In this document: one piece after another, positions 36,721 to 50,000 of the stretch
How positions within the stretch are numbered: position 1 is the first letter of the stretch
Layout: the number at the start of each line of letters is the position of its first letter
Source: Gigaspora rosea
Taxonomy: Eukaryota > Glomeromycota > Glomeromycetes > Diversisporales > Gigasporaceae
DNA length: 64,000 nucleotides
Assembly (NCBI GenBank): GCA_003550325.1
Contig: QKWP01000485.1
Location: forward strand, 1-64,000
Reading direction: 5' to 3'
Program-made: the position numbers and the translations under genes
Notes under the pieces: generated by a model
Databases searched by the model: none
The model's input: the letters and a program-made list of their open reading frames with translations, nothing else
Told to the model about the DNA's origin: nothing

Positions 36721-37225
36721 TCTCTTTACAAAATACTGCCCAAATAACAGTATCCCTTCCGCTCTTGCATACCACAGTAATTAGTGTAAATACATAAAGT
36801 GTCTCCTTGCATTAGTCGCTCTGTCTCTAGCATTTCTCTAAAGAGGTAGAAATCTAGGTTGATACCAGGTAGATCAACCCTTCTAGGCCAACTGGATTGG
36901 AAGTTTGAGAAAATCAGTGAAGGACCGGTAGGAAAGTGATAGTGGGTACCGGGGTTGGAGCAAACCTTACAAGGGCAGAAGTAGGTATTAGTAAGAGACA
37001 GGGGTAACTCTGTCTCACAAGTGTTGGCCTCGGTCATAGCGATAAGTACCGAAGTGTAGGTGGATACCTGATATGGGACAGGTACTGCTCTACCAAGTTT
37101 CCTATCGAGGTTAACAGGACTAGGAATACCTAAGACAACAGATAAGTATCCAGAACTTGCTGACTGACTAATGTAATGGGCATGTTCTGGTAATACAAGA
37201 TGGGTTGGCAGGCAGAACATGAATC

Positions 37226-37487
37226 AGAGGGTTTAGATAGGCAATTCCCGTAGTTGGGTTGCAGGTATGGCAGCTAGTGTAGAACTCTTGGGTGGACCAC
37301 TTAAATTAGATACCAAAAGTGTACATGTGGCTAGATGCATCCTCGTCTAGTGGATAAGAGGGTTTAAATAGGCAATTCCCATAGTTGGGTTGCAGGTATG
37401 GCAGCTAGTGTAGAACCCTTGGGCAGACCACGTAAATTAGACACCAAAAGTGTATGTGTGGCTAGATGTATCCTTGTCTATATAATA
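37226..37487 (+). repeat. 131-bp tandem duplication
   Basis: Copies 37226-37356 and 37357-37487 share gcaattccc[a/g]tagttgggtt and gtatggcagctagtgtagaa, with about 10% differences. It lies in the GC-rich 3' part of the retroposon. Confidence 0.9.
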
Positions 37488-37606
37488 AATGCCAGTATTT
37501 CCCCTAGAGGATACCGACGGCCCTAATATCTTGAATAAAATTCCTAAGTCTCAAAACAGGTACTTTAATAAAAAAAAATAAAAAAAATAAATGTTAGGTC
37601 TTAAGA

Positions 37607-38222
37607 TAATTTTTAGACCTTATAATTGTTAGATTAAAGTTATATATATAAAAACCCCATCCCAAAGCTCAACATGAAAACTAACCCTAACCCTAACCAT
37701 TAGGTTTCAAGATTATTATTAGGCCTCTTGATTGTTAGTTTAAAGTTATATATATCAATACTCCCTCCCAAAGCTCAATATAATGAAACTGAACCTATAG
37801 GCCTTATAATTATTTTAGGCCTCATGATTATTAGATTAAAGATATATAAATTATATTTATTAATTATAAATATAAATTAAATTAAATAATAATACTTTTA
37901 AAACTATTTACAACTATTTACAAATTAATTAAAATTTAAATAATAATATTTTTAAAACTATATACAAATTAAATAAATAATATTAATACTTTTAGAAATT
38001 ATATACAAATTAAATTAATAATATAATACTTTAAAACTATATACAAATTAAATAAATAATAATACTTTTAAATTATATACAAATTAGATTAATTAAATAA
38101 AATACTTTTAAACTATATACAAAATATAAGTATACAAAATTTGAAAATATATACAAAAATTATACAAAAATTATGCAAAATATATACAAATCTATAATCT
38201 ATAAAATATATACAGTACAAAA
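37607..38222. repeat. Helitron 3' region: tandem AT repeats and CCCTAA run
   Basis: Two or three worn ~100-bp copies of a motif (ttaggtctcaagattattat ... aagttatatatat ... aaagctcaatata), a CTAACCCTAACCCTAACC run at 37682-37699, then about seven ~38-bp copies of aatacttttaaaactatata plus caaattaaat (37875-38140). The same order is found in Helitron 2 (60612-61265), so it belongs to the family. Confidence 0.8.
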
Positions 38223-41200
38223 TTATTCATCAAAAACTTCTCTATATACAATATTTACACCCTCTTTTCCCTCTATATGCCAATCTTTAACCAAGACTTT
38301 AATATTATCTTTTGACTGAACTCTTGACAAAGCTACATATAATTGCCCATGTAAAAAGACAGGTTTGGGCAAATATAATCTCATAATTGGAATTGTTTGG
38401 CCTTGAGCCTTGTTAATTGACATTGCAAAAGATAATCTAATTGGGAATTGTCTTCTTACAAATTGGAAAGGAAGATTAGAATCTGCTGATGTTAATCTTT
38501 GTCGAGGTATAAAAACTCTTTTCCCTTTGTTGACTCCTGTTATAATTTCAGCATCTAAAACAAATTTATAACAATTTTTGATCATTAATCTTGTACCATT
38601 ACATTATCCTTCAGATGGATCAAGTTTACGTAAAAGAATAACAGGTACATCTTTTTTTAGTACTAAATGATATGGTGGCATTCCACTTGGTGTTAAAGTA
38701 TTTAAAAATTCAGTGGGATAAAGACTTTGATCAACTTGATCTTTATCTTCAACTGAGTCAGCAGAAAAGTATTCAAATTCTTCAGTATCAGGAATTTTTT
38801 TAAGTATTTGTTGATTAATGGCCTCAATATCTACATTTTTTGTTGTAAGAATTGCTCTATCTCTAATATAGTCAGATTTTGATAATTTGTAGTAATATCA
38901 GTAAAGGTCTCTAATATTAAATCATCAATATTTTCACTATCCAAAACTATATTATCAGGCAATCTTATAAAATCTTCACCAATGTCAAAATATGTTGTTA
39001 CTTTTCCTTCACCTATATCTAATAAAAAGTCAACAAAGTTTTTTTGTTCAACATCATCTTGTTGTTGAACTCTCATATTAATAGTTAATTGCATAGTTTT
39101 AACAGTTTCCAAAGATATGAAGACTTTAAGCATGCATCAACTATTTGTGGACATGTACCTCGAACTGCTACAGGTAATATTTGTCTAAAATCCCTACCAG
39201 GAACCATAATCTTCTCTCTAAAAGGTAAATCAGTGTCTGTTAAATCTCTAAAAGTTCTGTCAATAGCTTCAAAAGCAAACCTATTCATCATTGGTGCTTC
39301 ATTCTACAAAATGGCTTTAGCAGTTTGAATTAATTTGGCTAATTCAGCTTGTTTTTCAATATTTAAAGTAGAATTATGATCTACTTTTAATAGAATTTTG
39401 AATCTTGAATGAGCGGTTTTTCCACCCTCATTAATAAGGCAGCAATTCCTGATGATGCTACAGCAATTGCAATTCCATTTAAATGTTTTTTTTGATCTTA
39501 TATAAGCCAAGATCAATTTATACAAAAATGTTTTCCAGTTCCTCCAGGGCCATCAACAAAAAATAAAGTTTGTTTAAGTTCACCATTAATTGCTTTTATA
39601 ATTTCTTCATAAATTTTTTTTTGATCTTCATTTAAATGTTTTTTATTTAATAAAGTTTTTTCAATTTCATTTTAATCAAAATTTTGTTCTTCAGCAATTA
39701 ATGTATTGTGTTGATGATCTTCTTCTAATAAATCATAATTTATAATTAGAAGACCTGGAAAATCTGAAAGAGCTATTCCATTTTGAATCAAATATTTTTC
39801 AATAAGCACCATTGCTTTTGTAATAGCTAAATCTTTTTCATCTTTTTGATGAATAAAATCTTCAATCAGATGATCAAGAAATTTTTTTCCAAAGATCTTT
39901 TATATTTGCTGGTTGACAGTAAACTAATAGAAAAACAAAAAATGTCTTAGTTGGGAAGGCATATTGTATGTGGCAGCTTCTGCAAGGCAAGTATCACATT
40001 CATTATCATCATCAACCAAACCAAGTTGAAATGCTACATCTTTATATAAATCATATTTTACACCATTTAATATTTTTAAATCATTAAATGATTTAACACC
40101 ACTTACTACATTTAATAAAACTTTTAAATAAAATCTCTCTGTATCTTTTGGATTAATAAAATACATTCAAGAAATTACTTTATTACCACCTTGTTTTCTT
40201 TTTTGCCAGTTTTTAGTTTTTTATTCCAAGTAAAGTGCTTTGGAATTTGCATATATCTCAAAGATTGAATAAATTCATTGTCAGGATTATCTTTACAAAG
40301 TTCAAAAAATCTTGTTAACTTTGTATGTTTTTCCTTATCAAGATCTTTTGATGATAATGTTTTTGATTTATAAAGAACTTTTTGTTGATCTTCCAAATGT
40401 ATTGGAAGTCTAACAACAGTATGAGATCGTTCTTGTAAACCAAAATCAAATAACCTCTATATTCCTTCAGATGCAGAAACATATCTTGCATTTATAAATT
40501 TTTCAATTTCATCATTTGGATTCTTAAAGATATTAAAACTCTATCCTTCCCTTATATACATATTTGTAAAGATATTTTATAGATTTAATGCTTGAACATA
40601 TCTCTACATTAAGGTGACAGTTATATTTTTGACTTAAATATGGATTATAAGAAACAATCCATCTATTATTAATATCAATTGATGCTCCATGCTTTTTAAT
40701 AATTCTTGAATTTTGTTTTCTTCTATAGATAGGGTATCCAGAATTATTTGTAGAAATTTTAGCAGTAAATTCTCTTGGATAATATTTACTGTATTTTCCA
40801 TCAATCATACATGGAGATGATGGATTAATATCTTTTCCACAGGGTCCATGAATCATGTTTCTGCTAACTATTTCATATAGTTTTGGTTGATATTTTTGAT
40901 CAGGAATTTCAGCAGATATAATTTGATCAAAATCTTCAGGAGTTTGTGGTTTATCTTCAGGTGCCAATATAAGTAATATATGAGAATGTGGCACCCTCTT
41001 TTTTGAAATTCAATTACATAACAATATGCAATACTTTTCCTAAAACAGATTTTACAGTTAAATCTTTAATTATTGCATCTAATTTCAATCTAAAAACTCT
41101 TGCTATCAAATCTGGCCTATCAGCAGCAGTTTGATTTTCTAAAAGTTCATTTTCAATTTTAGCTATTTTGGATTACATGTTACTGTTATAAACAGATCAG

Positions 41201-43780
41201 GTTTTCCAAATTGTCTAACAATTGCCATTGAATCTTGATACAATTGTTGATAATATCTTGTAGATCCTGTAAAACTTGATAACAAAATTACTTTTTTTGC
41301 CAACATTTTCTGCATTGACTTCTTCAGCATCTTCATTAGAAATCATATCTTTTAATCCTGCATAGATTTCTAATCTTAAATCTTCTTGATGCTTTTTTTG
41401 CCAACTTATATTATTTGTCTCTCATTTTACAAACTGATCTACTATATACTGTTAAAATAATCTGCTTAAAAGATGTATAATACTATTTTCTTTATTTGAG
41501 TTTTTAATCATGAATCTATAAACTGCAAACTCCTAAGAGATATTGTTAATCTCTTTTTCTTTTTTTGTTGAACCTTTGATGATGTTTTATTATTATCATC
41601 ACCATTATTATTATCTTTATTATTATAATTATCAGGTTCAATAACTTCAATAACTTCTTTGCTTTTTTCTTTATCAACCTTTCTTTTTATCTTTTGAGGT
41701 TCATTATTATCATCATCTTTATCAGAAATGTTTTCAGGTTCAACTTCTTTAACTTCTATTGTTTTTCTTTTCCTATATCAACTTTTCTTTTTCTTTTAGA
41801 TTCTTCATTACCTTTTTCACTTGTTTCATCAATACTCATGAAACTTGTAGCAGATCTAAGAGTTGAACCTTCAAATGTTTGAGATAAGCCTGTATAACTT
41901 TTAGAACTTGCTTGTGATAAAGTTCCATAGTCAATAGAAATAGATTGTCCTGCTTGGGTTCATATTCTTTATCTTCAAGTATCATTGTTTCATCTTGTTG
42001 TATTTCTGTTTGTTGTTGGACTTCTTTTTGAACTTCTTGCTGAACTTCTTGTTGCCCTTCTTGTTGAATATTTTGTTTGGTTTGTTTTATAAAACTATCA
42101 AGTTTTTTTGCCAAAATTCTTGAAATGGTGCACTTGATGTTTCACTACTTGCCAAACTTGCCAATTCTGCAATAACTTGATCAACAACTTGATCAGCAAT
42201 TTGTTCATAATAATTTTCATCATCATCATCGTTATTATTATTAAAATCATTATCATATTCTTCTTCTTCTTCATTAATGATTTGTTCTAGTCCAACAATT
42301 TCTTTAGCTACAACATCTTTTTTTAATATTCCTCTATGCCAACCATATTTTCCATTAGGGAATAGCAAAGGATATTGTAAAGGATCATATCAGATATGCA
42401 CCATGTAATTCAGATATTTTTGTAAATGTGTTATCAAGTCTTTTAACGAGAATATCTCTAGGTTGTATTGTTGGTTCATTATCACAATACATTGTAGCTA
42501 CTTCTGAAGCTACTGGTGCATTATATAGTCTCATATCTCTGCCATGAATATTATGTATTGCTATATGCAATACTTGCTTATTTTCATTTTCTATTTCATG
42601 ATTCTTTGCATTTTTATAAAATTCTATAAAAGGATTTAAAGAATACAATTCCTTTTGAATTTCTTTCAACAGATTAAAATTTAATTGTTTTTTCATTATT
42701 TTATGTCTTTTGTTGAGTTGATTTTCTAGATTATCAGAATTATAAAAATAAATTTGAGAGAATTTTAGTTGTTCTCCTTCATTTGGCATAAAAGAACTAA
42801 TTTTATGGTATAATGTTCCTTGAATTCTATAAGTATAAACCCTTTCTTTGGCATTTGCAAGATTCTTATCTAGATTGGTACCAATTGATGTAAAAGCAAA
42901 TAATTGATTATATGCTCTTATTTGTGTAACAAATGGACATTAGATTCAGAATCTTTTTCAGTAAGCAATTTTTTAATTGCTGTTGGTGGTGGTGGAAGTG
43001 GTGCTAGCATAACTTGTCCATTCATGCAGCATAGTCCTGGTTTTTCTTGACTCTATTTTAAAGCTCCACAATGTTTACAAATAATGACCATTCCTTCCAA
43101 CATATGCCTTCCCTCTATTACATTCTCCTCTTCTATCTCTTCTTTCCTCTCCTCTTCTCCTCCTCTTCTCTTCTTTATTCTTTTTCAATATCTTCCATTT
43201 TCTCTATTTCTTCCTCTATTTCTTCTACTTCCTCCATCTCCTCTTCTACCTCCTTTTCTTCTTCTACTTCCTTCTTCTCTTCTACCACCTTTTTTTTTCT
43301 ATCCCTTCATCATACTCATCTAAGCTACAATGTCCTATTTTATGAAATTGTTTATATTGTTCTTTTTTTTCTTTATATTTTTCTCTATGCCTATCCCTAT
43401 TTTTTTGGTTGACTTCTTCTTTCTTCTTATCAGTCATAAATGCTCTAGACTTTTACTGTCTCAATCTAGTAGGTTCTTTTGATTTTGTTCTTGTTCTTGT
43501 TCTTGATGCTACAGGCAAATTTGCTTTAGATTGAGATCTTGTTCTTGATGCTACAGGCAAATTTGCTTTAGATTGAGATCTTGTTCTTGAAGCAGGTCCT
43601 GTTTCAGAAGATTTAGAAGCTCTTTGCTTTGCAAAAAATTTACTTTGCAGCTCTTATTCTGCCTTTTTGCTTTCATTTTTCTTTATCAGTTTCACCTCCT
43701 TCAGGTACAGAATATCTATCTAATATTTCCTGAGGTGTAGGCAAGATTTCTTTTCCTTTTCCTTTTCCTTTTTTTGACAT
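38223..43780 (-). pseudogene. Helitron Rep-Pif1 protein gene, copy 1 (decayed)
   Basis: Read from ATG at 43780 (MSKKGKGKGKEILPTPQEIL) to the stop at 38223. In order: a basic N-terminus with SRTRSQSKANLPVA repeats (~43500-43600), acidic Glu-rich repeats (~43100-43300), a CxxC/CC zinc-like site (~43020-43080), a Helitron N-terminal domain (42385-42789; QIYFYNS ... LLFPNGKYGWHRGI at 42330-42368), Gln-rich EVQQ repeats (~41990-42080), the HUH Rep domain with PHSHI (~40978-40992) and KYLYKYVYKG with candidate catalytic Tyr (~40547-40576), then Pif1 helicase motifs: GPGGTGK Walker A (~39533-39555), NEAPM (Asn for the usual Asp, ~39289-39303), GRDFRQILPV (~39180-39210), and LYVALSRVQS (~38311-38345). 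Several stops and frameshifts; inactive. It would perform rolling-circle transposition. Confidence 0.9.
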
Positions 43781-44016
43781 TTTCTTAAAAAATTAAAAAA
43801 ATAATATTTATTAATTATTATTTTTTTTTTTATTCTTAGACAAATCTCGCCAGAGCCTGATAATATATTATTTGTACAGAAAAAGTAAACTATTTCTATA
43901 TACAAAAGCTACAAAAGTAGAAAATTACGCCTGATATCAACCGGTTGCCTTGTAGCACCTAATTGCGAGTTGTCGTACCAATTTACGGATAAATCGGAGA
44001 GTCTTGTCAAATCTGT

Positions 44017-47000
44017 CTAAGACCCAGTCCAAAATGGAATTTCACTACTTTGGATATAACTTTTAACCACTACTTGCCACAAACTGTCAGCAGTATGGTT
44101 CTTTTCTTCAATACCCTTTTTACTATCATTGAGTACCAATGTACTCTTTTCTAAACACACTTCGCTTGACCTTGCATTGGTATTGTTGACACTTGTCTTT
44201 CCTTTTCCAGCACTTTTAACTTTTCCTATAGATGTGTATTTCTTCTTGGCCTTTCTTCTTTTCTTCTTAATAGTGATGCCTTCTTCCTTTTCCCAAAGCC
44301 CAATAAGCCAATACCGTTCTTTCCATATAGATTCATAAAAACCATTCCATACTATTGAGACGAAATTCTGCATGAGTGTCTTGGCTATGTTTGCTGAGGT
44401 AAGCCGAAATGTAAGGTGTTCCAAAAGCTTGTTAGGTACTAGACCTCTCATATAACTTCGACGTAGTTCTATGATTTCTTGCATATGCGAACACTACCAC
44501 CAGTTGGTAGTAACTTACTAGTGGAAGCAAAAACTGGTCTGTGCTACTCAAATTGGACCATGTAACCCTAGCTAGGACTCCGGACATCTCTAATAAAGGT
44601 CATAAATGATCTGCATAAATTTGGAGGTTTTTGCTACCCCTAAAATCAAGTAAATTTGCTGAAAATTCAATTATTACATATAAATTTTTAGTAATTTGCT
44701 AAAAACTAAATTATCATATCTATTTTTATAAATCAAAATAATATATATATTTTTGAGTGCTGAACAAATTTTCTTAGAGCATAAAGTTAGAATCAATTAG
44801 TAAAATTTAGAGAATCATAGAATTTTTTAGTATTTTTATTAATAAAATTATATAAAATTATATGATTCTCCAAATTTTACTAATTGATTCTAATATTGTA
44901 CCCTAAGAAAACTTGTTCAGCACATAAAAATACATTATTCTGGCATATTTAATTTTATATTTTTTTAAAAATTTAAGAGAAGATGCTTAATTTTGGATTT
45001 TAGATCAAAAAATCCAAAATTAAGCATCTCTTGAATTTTCAAGAAATATAAAAGTAAATATACCATAATAATGTATTTTTATGTGCTGAACAAGTTTTCT
45101 TATAGCACAATATTAGAATCAATTAGTAAAATTTGGAGAATCATAGAATTTTTTGGTATTTTTATTAATAAAATTATATAAAATATTATAATTCTCCAAA
45201 TTTTACTAATTGATTCTAACATTGTGCCATAAGAAAACTTGTTCAGCACATAAAATACATTATTCTGGCATATTTAATTTTATATTTCTTGAAAATTTAA
45301 GATAAGATGCTTAATTTGGATTTTTTGATCAAAAAATCCAAAATTAAGCATCTTATCTTAAATTTTCAAGAAATATAAAATTAAATATTGTATTTTTATG
45401 TGCTGAACAAGTTTTCTTATGGTATGGCACAATGTTAGAATCAATTAGTAAAATTTGGAGAATTATAATATTTTATATAATTTTATTAATAAAAATACCA
45501 AAAAATTATATGACTCTCCAAATTTTATTAATTGATTCTAACATTGTGCCCTAAGAAAACTTGTTCAGTACAAAAAAATACATTATTACGGCATATTTAA
45601 TTTTATATTTCTTGAAAATTTAAGAGAAGATACTTAATTTTGGATTTTTGATCAAAAAATCCAAAATTAAGCATTTTCTCTTAAATTTTAAAGAAATATA
45701 AAATTAAATATGCCGGAATAATATATTTTTATGTACTGAACAAGTTTTTTTAGGGCACAATATTAGAATCAATAATTTTTTGGTATTTTTATTAATAAAA
45801 TTATATAAAATATTATAATACTCCAAATTTTACTAATTGATTCTAACATTGTGCCATAAGAAAACTTGTCCAGCACATAAAAATACATTATTCCAGCATA
45901 TTCACTTTTATATTTCTTGAAAATTTAAGAGAAGATGCTTAATTTTGGATTTTTTGATCAAAAAATCCAAAATTAAGCACCTTCTCTTAAATTTTCAAGA
46001 AATATAAAAATAAATATGCCAGAATAATGTATTATTATGTGCTAAACAAGTTTTCTTAGGGCACAATGTTAGAATCAATTAGTAAAATTTGGAGAATTAT
46101 AATATTTTATATAATTTTATTAATAAAACTACTAAAAAACTCTATGATTCTCCAAATTTTACTAATTGATTCTAACATTGTGCTCTAAGAAAACTTGTTC
46201 AGCACATAAAAATATATTATTCTAGCATATTTACTTTTATATTTCTTGAAAATTTAAGAGAAAATACTTAATTTTGGATTTTTTGATCAAAAAAATTCAA
46301 AATTAGGCATCTTCTTAAATTTTTAAAAATCATAGTAGTACAAAAAAGAGATAGCTTTATTTTGGGTATGATGCTTGCAAAATGCAGGTAATTTGCTAAA
46401 AATAAAATATTACATGTATAAAATTGCTGTAATTTGCCAAAATGCTTTATATAACCTTTTTTAAAATTAACCTCAATTTGCTAAAACTTAAATTTGGACC
46501 TCAGACCAAATTTTCTGCAATTTGCTAAAAAAAATATGACATATATCATAGATGCCCAGGGTCCTCCCTAGCTGCTACTTTAGTGATGTTTATCCAACTC
46601 TATTCATAATAAGTACAGTCTGCCAGATTGTCTTGCGTTTCTGTCGCCTTTACTTTACAGCATATGCACTCATTGCTTGTATATAACAATGGTCTGCGTT
46701 TCTTTAATTCATCCAGGTCTGGCAATTTGTTAGCAAGGCACTTGATTTGGGTGGCAAGCCGTTTACTTTGGAAAAGTAATGTACAGTGAATGCCATTTTG
46801 TTTTTTCTTTAAATCCCAAAAACTTTACCAGGCATAGTTTGTTTGATTAAGATCTGGCTCAATAGCCATAATCGCACTGGAAATTCTCCATCTGGCGGCC
46901 GTTTGCCATGTTAGTAATGTTTTAATAAATGAGCGTATAGGCTTTTCTACAAGACAACCTTGCCACAAGAGAGGGACCTGTACCCTCGAATTGTAGTTTC

Positions 47001-50000
47001 TTAGAATATTTGTTGAGGAAGGAAGATGTAGAGCAAGCTTAGCTAGTGCATCTGTCTTGTCATTCCAGGTATTACCACTATGGCCCTTGATCTTTTCAAG
47101 CATTAGCTTGATCTTCTTGAAATGGATTACATCTATAATTTCTGATGTAATTAGGTAATTATTCTCTTTAAGCCATTTACTTGGTGTATTGGATATTTCT
47201 CTTTTGTTGATACTTGCTAACGCAGCTACACTGTCTGAAATGATTGTTACTATTGAATTGTTAGGAGCTGTAATGAGAGCTAACCAAATTGCGACAAGTT
47301 CTGCCTTGGTTGATGAGGCCCAATTTTCTACTCTAACGTATTCTTCTGCAATTAATTTTTCCCTGCTATCATCTACTTGAACCCAACTAGCACCCATCTT
47401 TGTACCTACATTATCCGTCACCAAGGAACCATCTGTATAAAAAACTAAACTAGATAAGTTATTTCTAATATTATACAAAATATGAGAATTTAATCTCTCT
47501 TCTAAATTACTATCTAATCTATAATTATGTAAGAAATCAGACTCTAGTTGGTTCAAAATAAGTACTCTTTCTATTTAGATTCTAAAGAGAAATTTCTATT
47601 TTTTTGTCTACTATGCTGATACTGCTCTAAACTAGGTGGTAGGAATTTGGTATTCTCTTTGTTTACAATTTTTGGAATTAATACCAAGGATTCCTTTTTA
47701 TTAAAATGTCTATAGCAGGAATTGGCATCCGTATTTGTTGAGAGAGTACAATTTGCAGGGTTGCAGCTTTAGATGTTCTACATAGTTATCTTGATCTTCA
47801 ATTTGCCAATGCTCTGCTACTAGTCTTACTTTACTTTTCTTGGATACTCTATAGATTTCTTTAGAGCTATTTTCTATAGTACTAGTAAGAAACTAGTCCT
47901 TTTTCCTATTGTCATCTGAGATCAGTCGTTTAGGCATAATCAAAGCTATCTGATTCGGGCAATTTATAATGTATTCATTTTTGAGCTACCTATTAACATC
48001 ATTCTTGAGGAGCTTCTTCTCTAGGCTAACAAACCAATTTGCCTTACGGCCCTTGCCTAAGCTACCTTTGAGGAGTTTAAGTTGTCTCCAGGTTATCATT
48101 CTTTGACCATCTCTAGAGATCAGCTGATTAACGAAAAACAGATTAGACTTTTTAAGGGCTTGGCATGTTTTCGCAAAATTCTTAACACCTAGCATGCTTC
48201 TAAATGTTTCTCCTATACCATGTAGTATCCAAGGTCCTGAAGTGACTGGAATGTTAGACCAAGTTTTTTTTGCTTTTAGAAAGGTCAAACCCGTCAAACT
48301 GAATTTCCAAATTTTCTTTAGACTATCCCAGTCCTTGTTTTGCCAAAATTTTTGGTCAATGCTTGCTAGGATTATTCCTTGTTTTAGTCTCAACAAGGCA
48401 AAGTCCCCATCAGGGCTGTTGCTATTTAACCTGTTATGCAAATCCGAGATTTGTTTGGAGGTAATCTCATGTATTAATGATTTACAGTTTCCTAACTTTG
48501 TGTGCTCGATGATATAATTTTCAGCAGTTATTGGGATTTCCATCTTGTTCTTAAAGAGCATTACAAAGGGCTTGTGAATATGGTAAAGTTCTTGGTTAGA
48601 AAGATGTGAGGACTGAAGTAAGTAACTTAGTTTTGGAATAATATATATGTTATTCAGATACGCAAGCTGTGCTACTGTTAACTTCTTTCCCACGAGAGCC
48701 TTGGTTGCTTGTATAACTATTGACTTGGCTTTGTTTTTAATTAGTTTTTCATTAAATTTTGTGTTTATCCAGAATCCAAGAAATCTTATGATTTGCTCTT
48801 TATATTCTGCTTTAATTAGCTTCTTTGCAATTACTACCGTTTGCTGCTAGGATTTACACTTTGAATTAAAAACTAGTAGTTTGGTTTTCTTTCCATTAAT
48901 CATAATGTAGTTCATAACATAAAAATCCTCTGCTATTCTGATGATTTCATGTATCTGCTCCTTGCTACTTACTATCCAGGTAGTATCATCTGCGTAGGCA
49001 ATTGCTGCTTGTCTTGTGAATAAATTGACTATGTTGCCTGAGCAGAGATCTGTAGGAACTGACAAATGGAGGGAATAACTTAGGGCCTGGTCATTTTGTG
49101 TTCTAAAGAGCAGTGGATCATAAAAGACTTGCCAAAGAAGTAGTGAGATCACCTCTAATTGTTCTATACCCACTGAGGCAATAATTTCACTAGATGTGCT
49201 ATAGTGTGTAATAAGCTTTGCTCTTCTTTGATCAAACAAGTTTAGGATGAATGATATCACCATTTTTGGAACTTTAAGCCTTTGCATTGCGAGCTTGAGC
49301 ATTGGAAGTGGAACTGAATCAAAGGCTTTTCTCATGTCTTGAAAGACTAACCAAAGCACTTTTCTGTTTTCTTTAGCATCTTCTATTATCGAGTTTAGTA
49401 TACTAATAGGTTTCACTATCGAATCACCTGGGAGACCAGCAAAATTGGGTCCTGAGAGTATGTTTTTGTTTCTGAAAATGGTTGCTAGTCTTTGTGCCAT
49501 AATTCTAGTGACACACTTATGAAAAGTCTCTAGCAATACTATCGGACGAATACTGTTTAGAAATAAGTCCCATACATCTTCTTTGGGAATTAGAAATATT
49601 TGGGCAAGCTTCCACTTTGTAGGTATAAGACCTGAGCCAAGACAGATACTTGCAAAGCTTATAAACCATTCATGTGTTTTTTTTTTGCATTTTTAATTAA
49701 GAGATAGCCAATGCCCGATATCTCTGATGCAGTTTTGTTCTTGAGATTTGATAGCATTGCGAACTATTCCTCCATTGTTATGGCCATTAATAGAGTCTCA
49801 TACCATTCATCTTTAATTTCTTCTTTGGGTGCATAGATTTGCTCACATTTCTTGAAAACTTTCTCATCAGAAGTGTTTCTATTTTGGTACTGTGCTTGAA
49901 AATGTTGTTGAGCTTTGCATATAACTTCTACCAGATCTGATATCAAAACTAACTGACCATTTTCACTTTCTAGAATACAGTCTAATTTAATACTTCTAAA

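Larger units (their letters stand above)
35599..37584 (+). mobile_element. Poly(A)-tailed retroposon with tRNA-like head (~2 kb)
   Basis: Inserted in Helitron 1. The target is duplicated perfectly over 22 bp (35577-35598 and 37585-37606; core ataaatgttaggtcttaag). The first 75 bp resemble a tRNA: A box TAGAGAAGTTGG with a CTTA/TAAG D-stem, a 5-bp anticodon stem around CTCACAA (anticodon CAC, valine-like), and B box GGTTCAAATCC. The other end is an A-rich tail (37567-37588). The body has two GC-rich parts (35640-36260, 36730-37500) around an AT-rich part. 2 kb is far longer than usual SINEs. No recognised protein; the minus-strand frame 36726-37220 (164 codons) shows no known domain. Confidence 0.75.
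35441..43860 (-). mobile_element. Helitron 1 (autonomous type, decayed)
   Basis: The 3' end on the minus strand shows a hairpin (ACCCGGAGCAATGCCTGGGT), TCTAGCA and CTAG at 35441, followed by T. The proposed 5' end is A|TCAGGCTCTGGCGAG at 43860; that end is less certain. Inside are a Rep-Pif1 gene relic (38223-43780), tandem AT-rich repeats after its stop, and a 2-kb retroposed insertion (35599-37584). Confidence 0.75.

Noticed and set aside
36726-37220. 164-codon minus-strand frame in the 2-kb retroposon
   Set aside because: No known domain; the length is plausible by chance in a GC-rich segment. Kept only as a note in the retroposon entry.
43071-43412. Plus-strand Ser/Phe-rich frames
   Set aside because: Shadow of the Glu-rich repeat of the Helitron protein on the minus strand.
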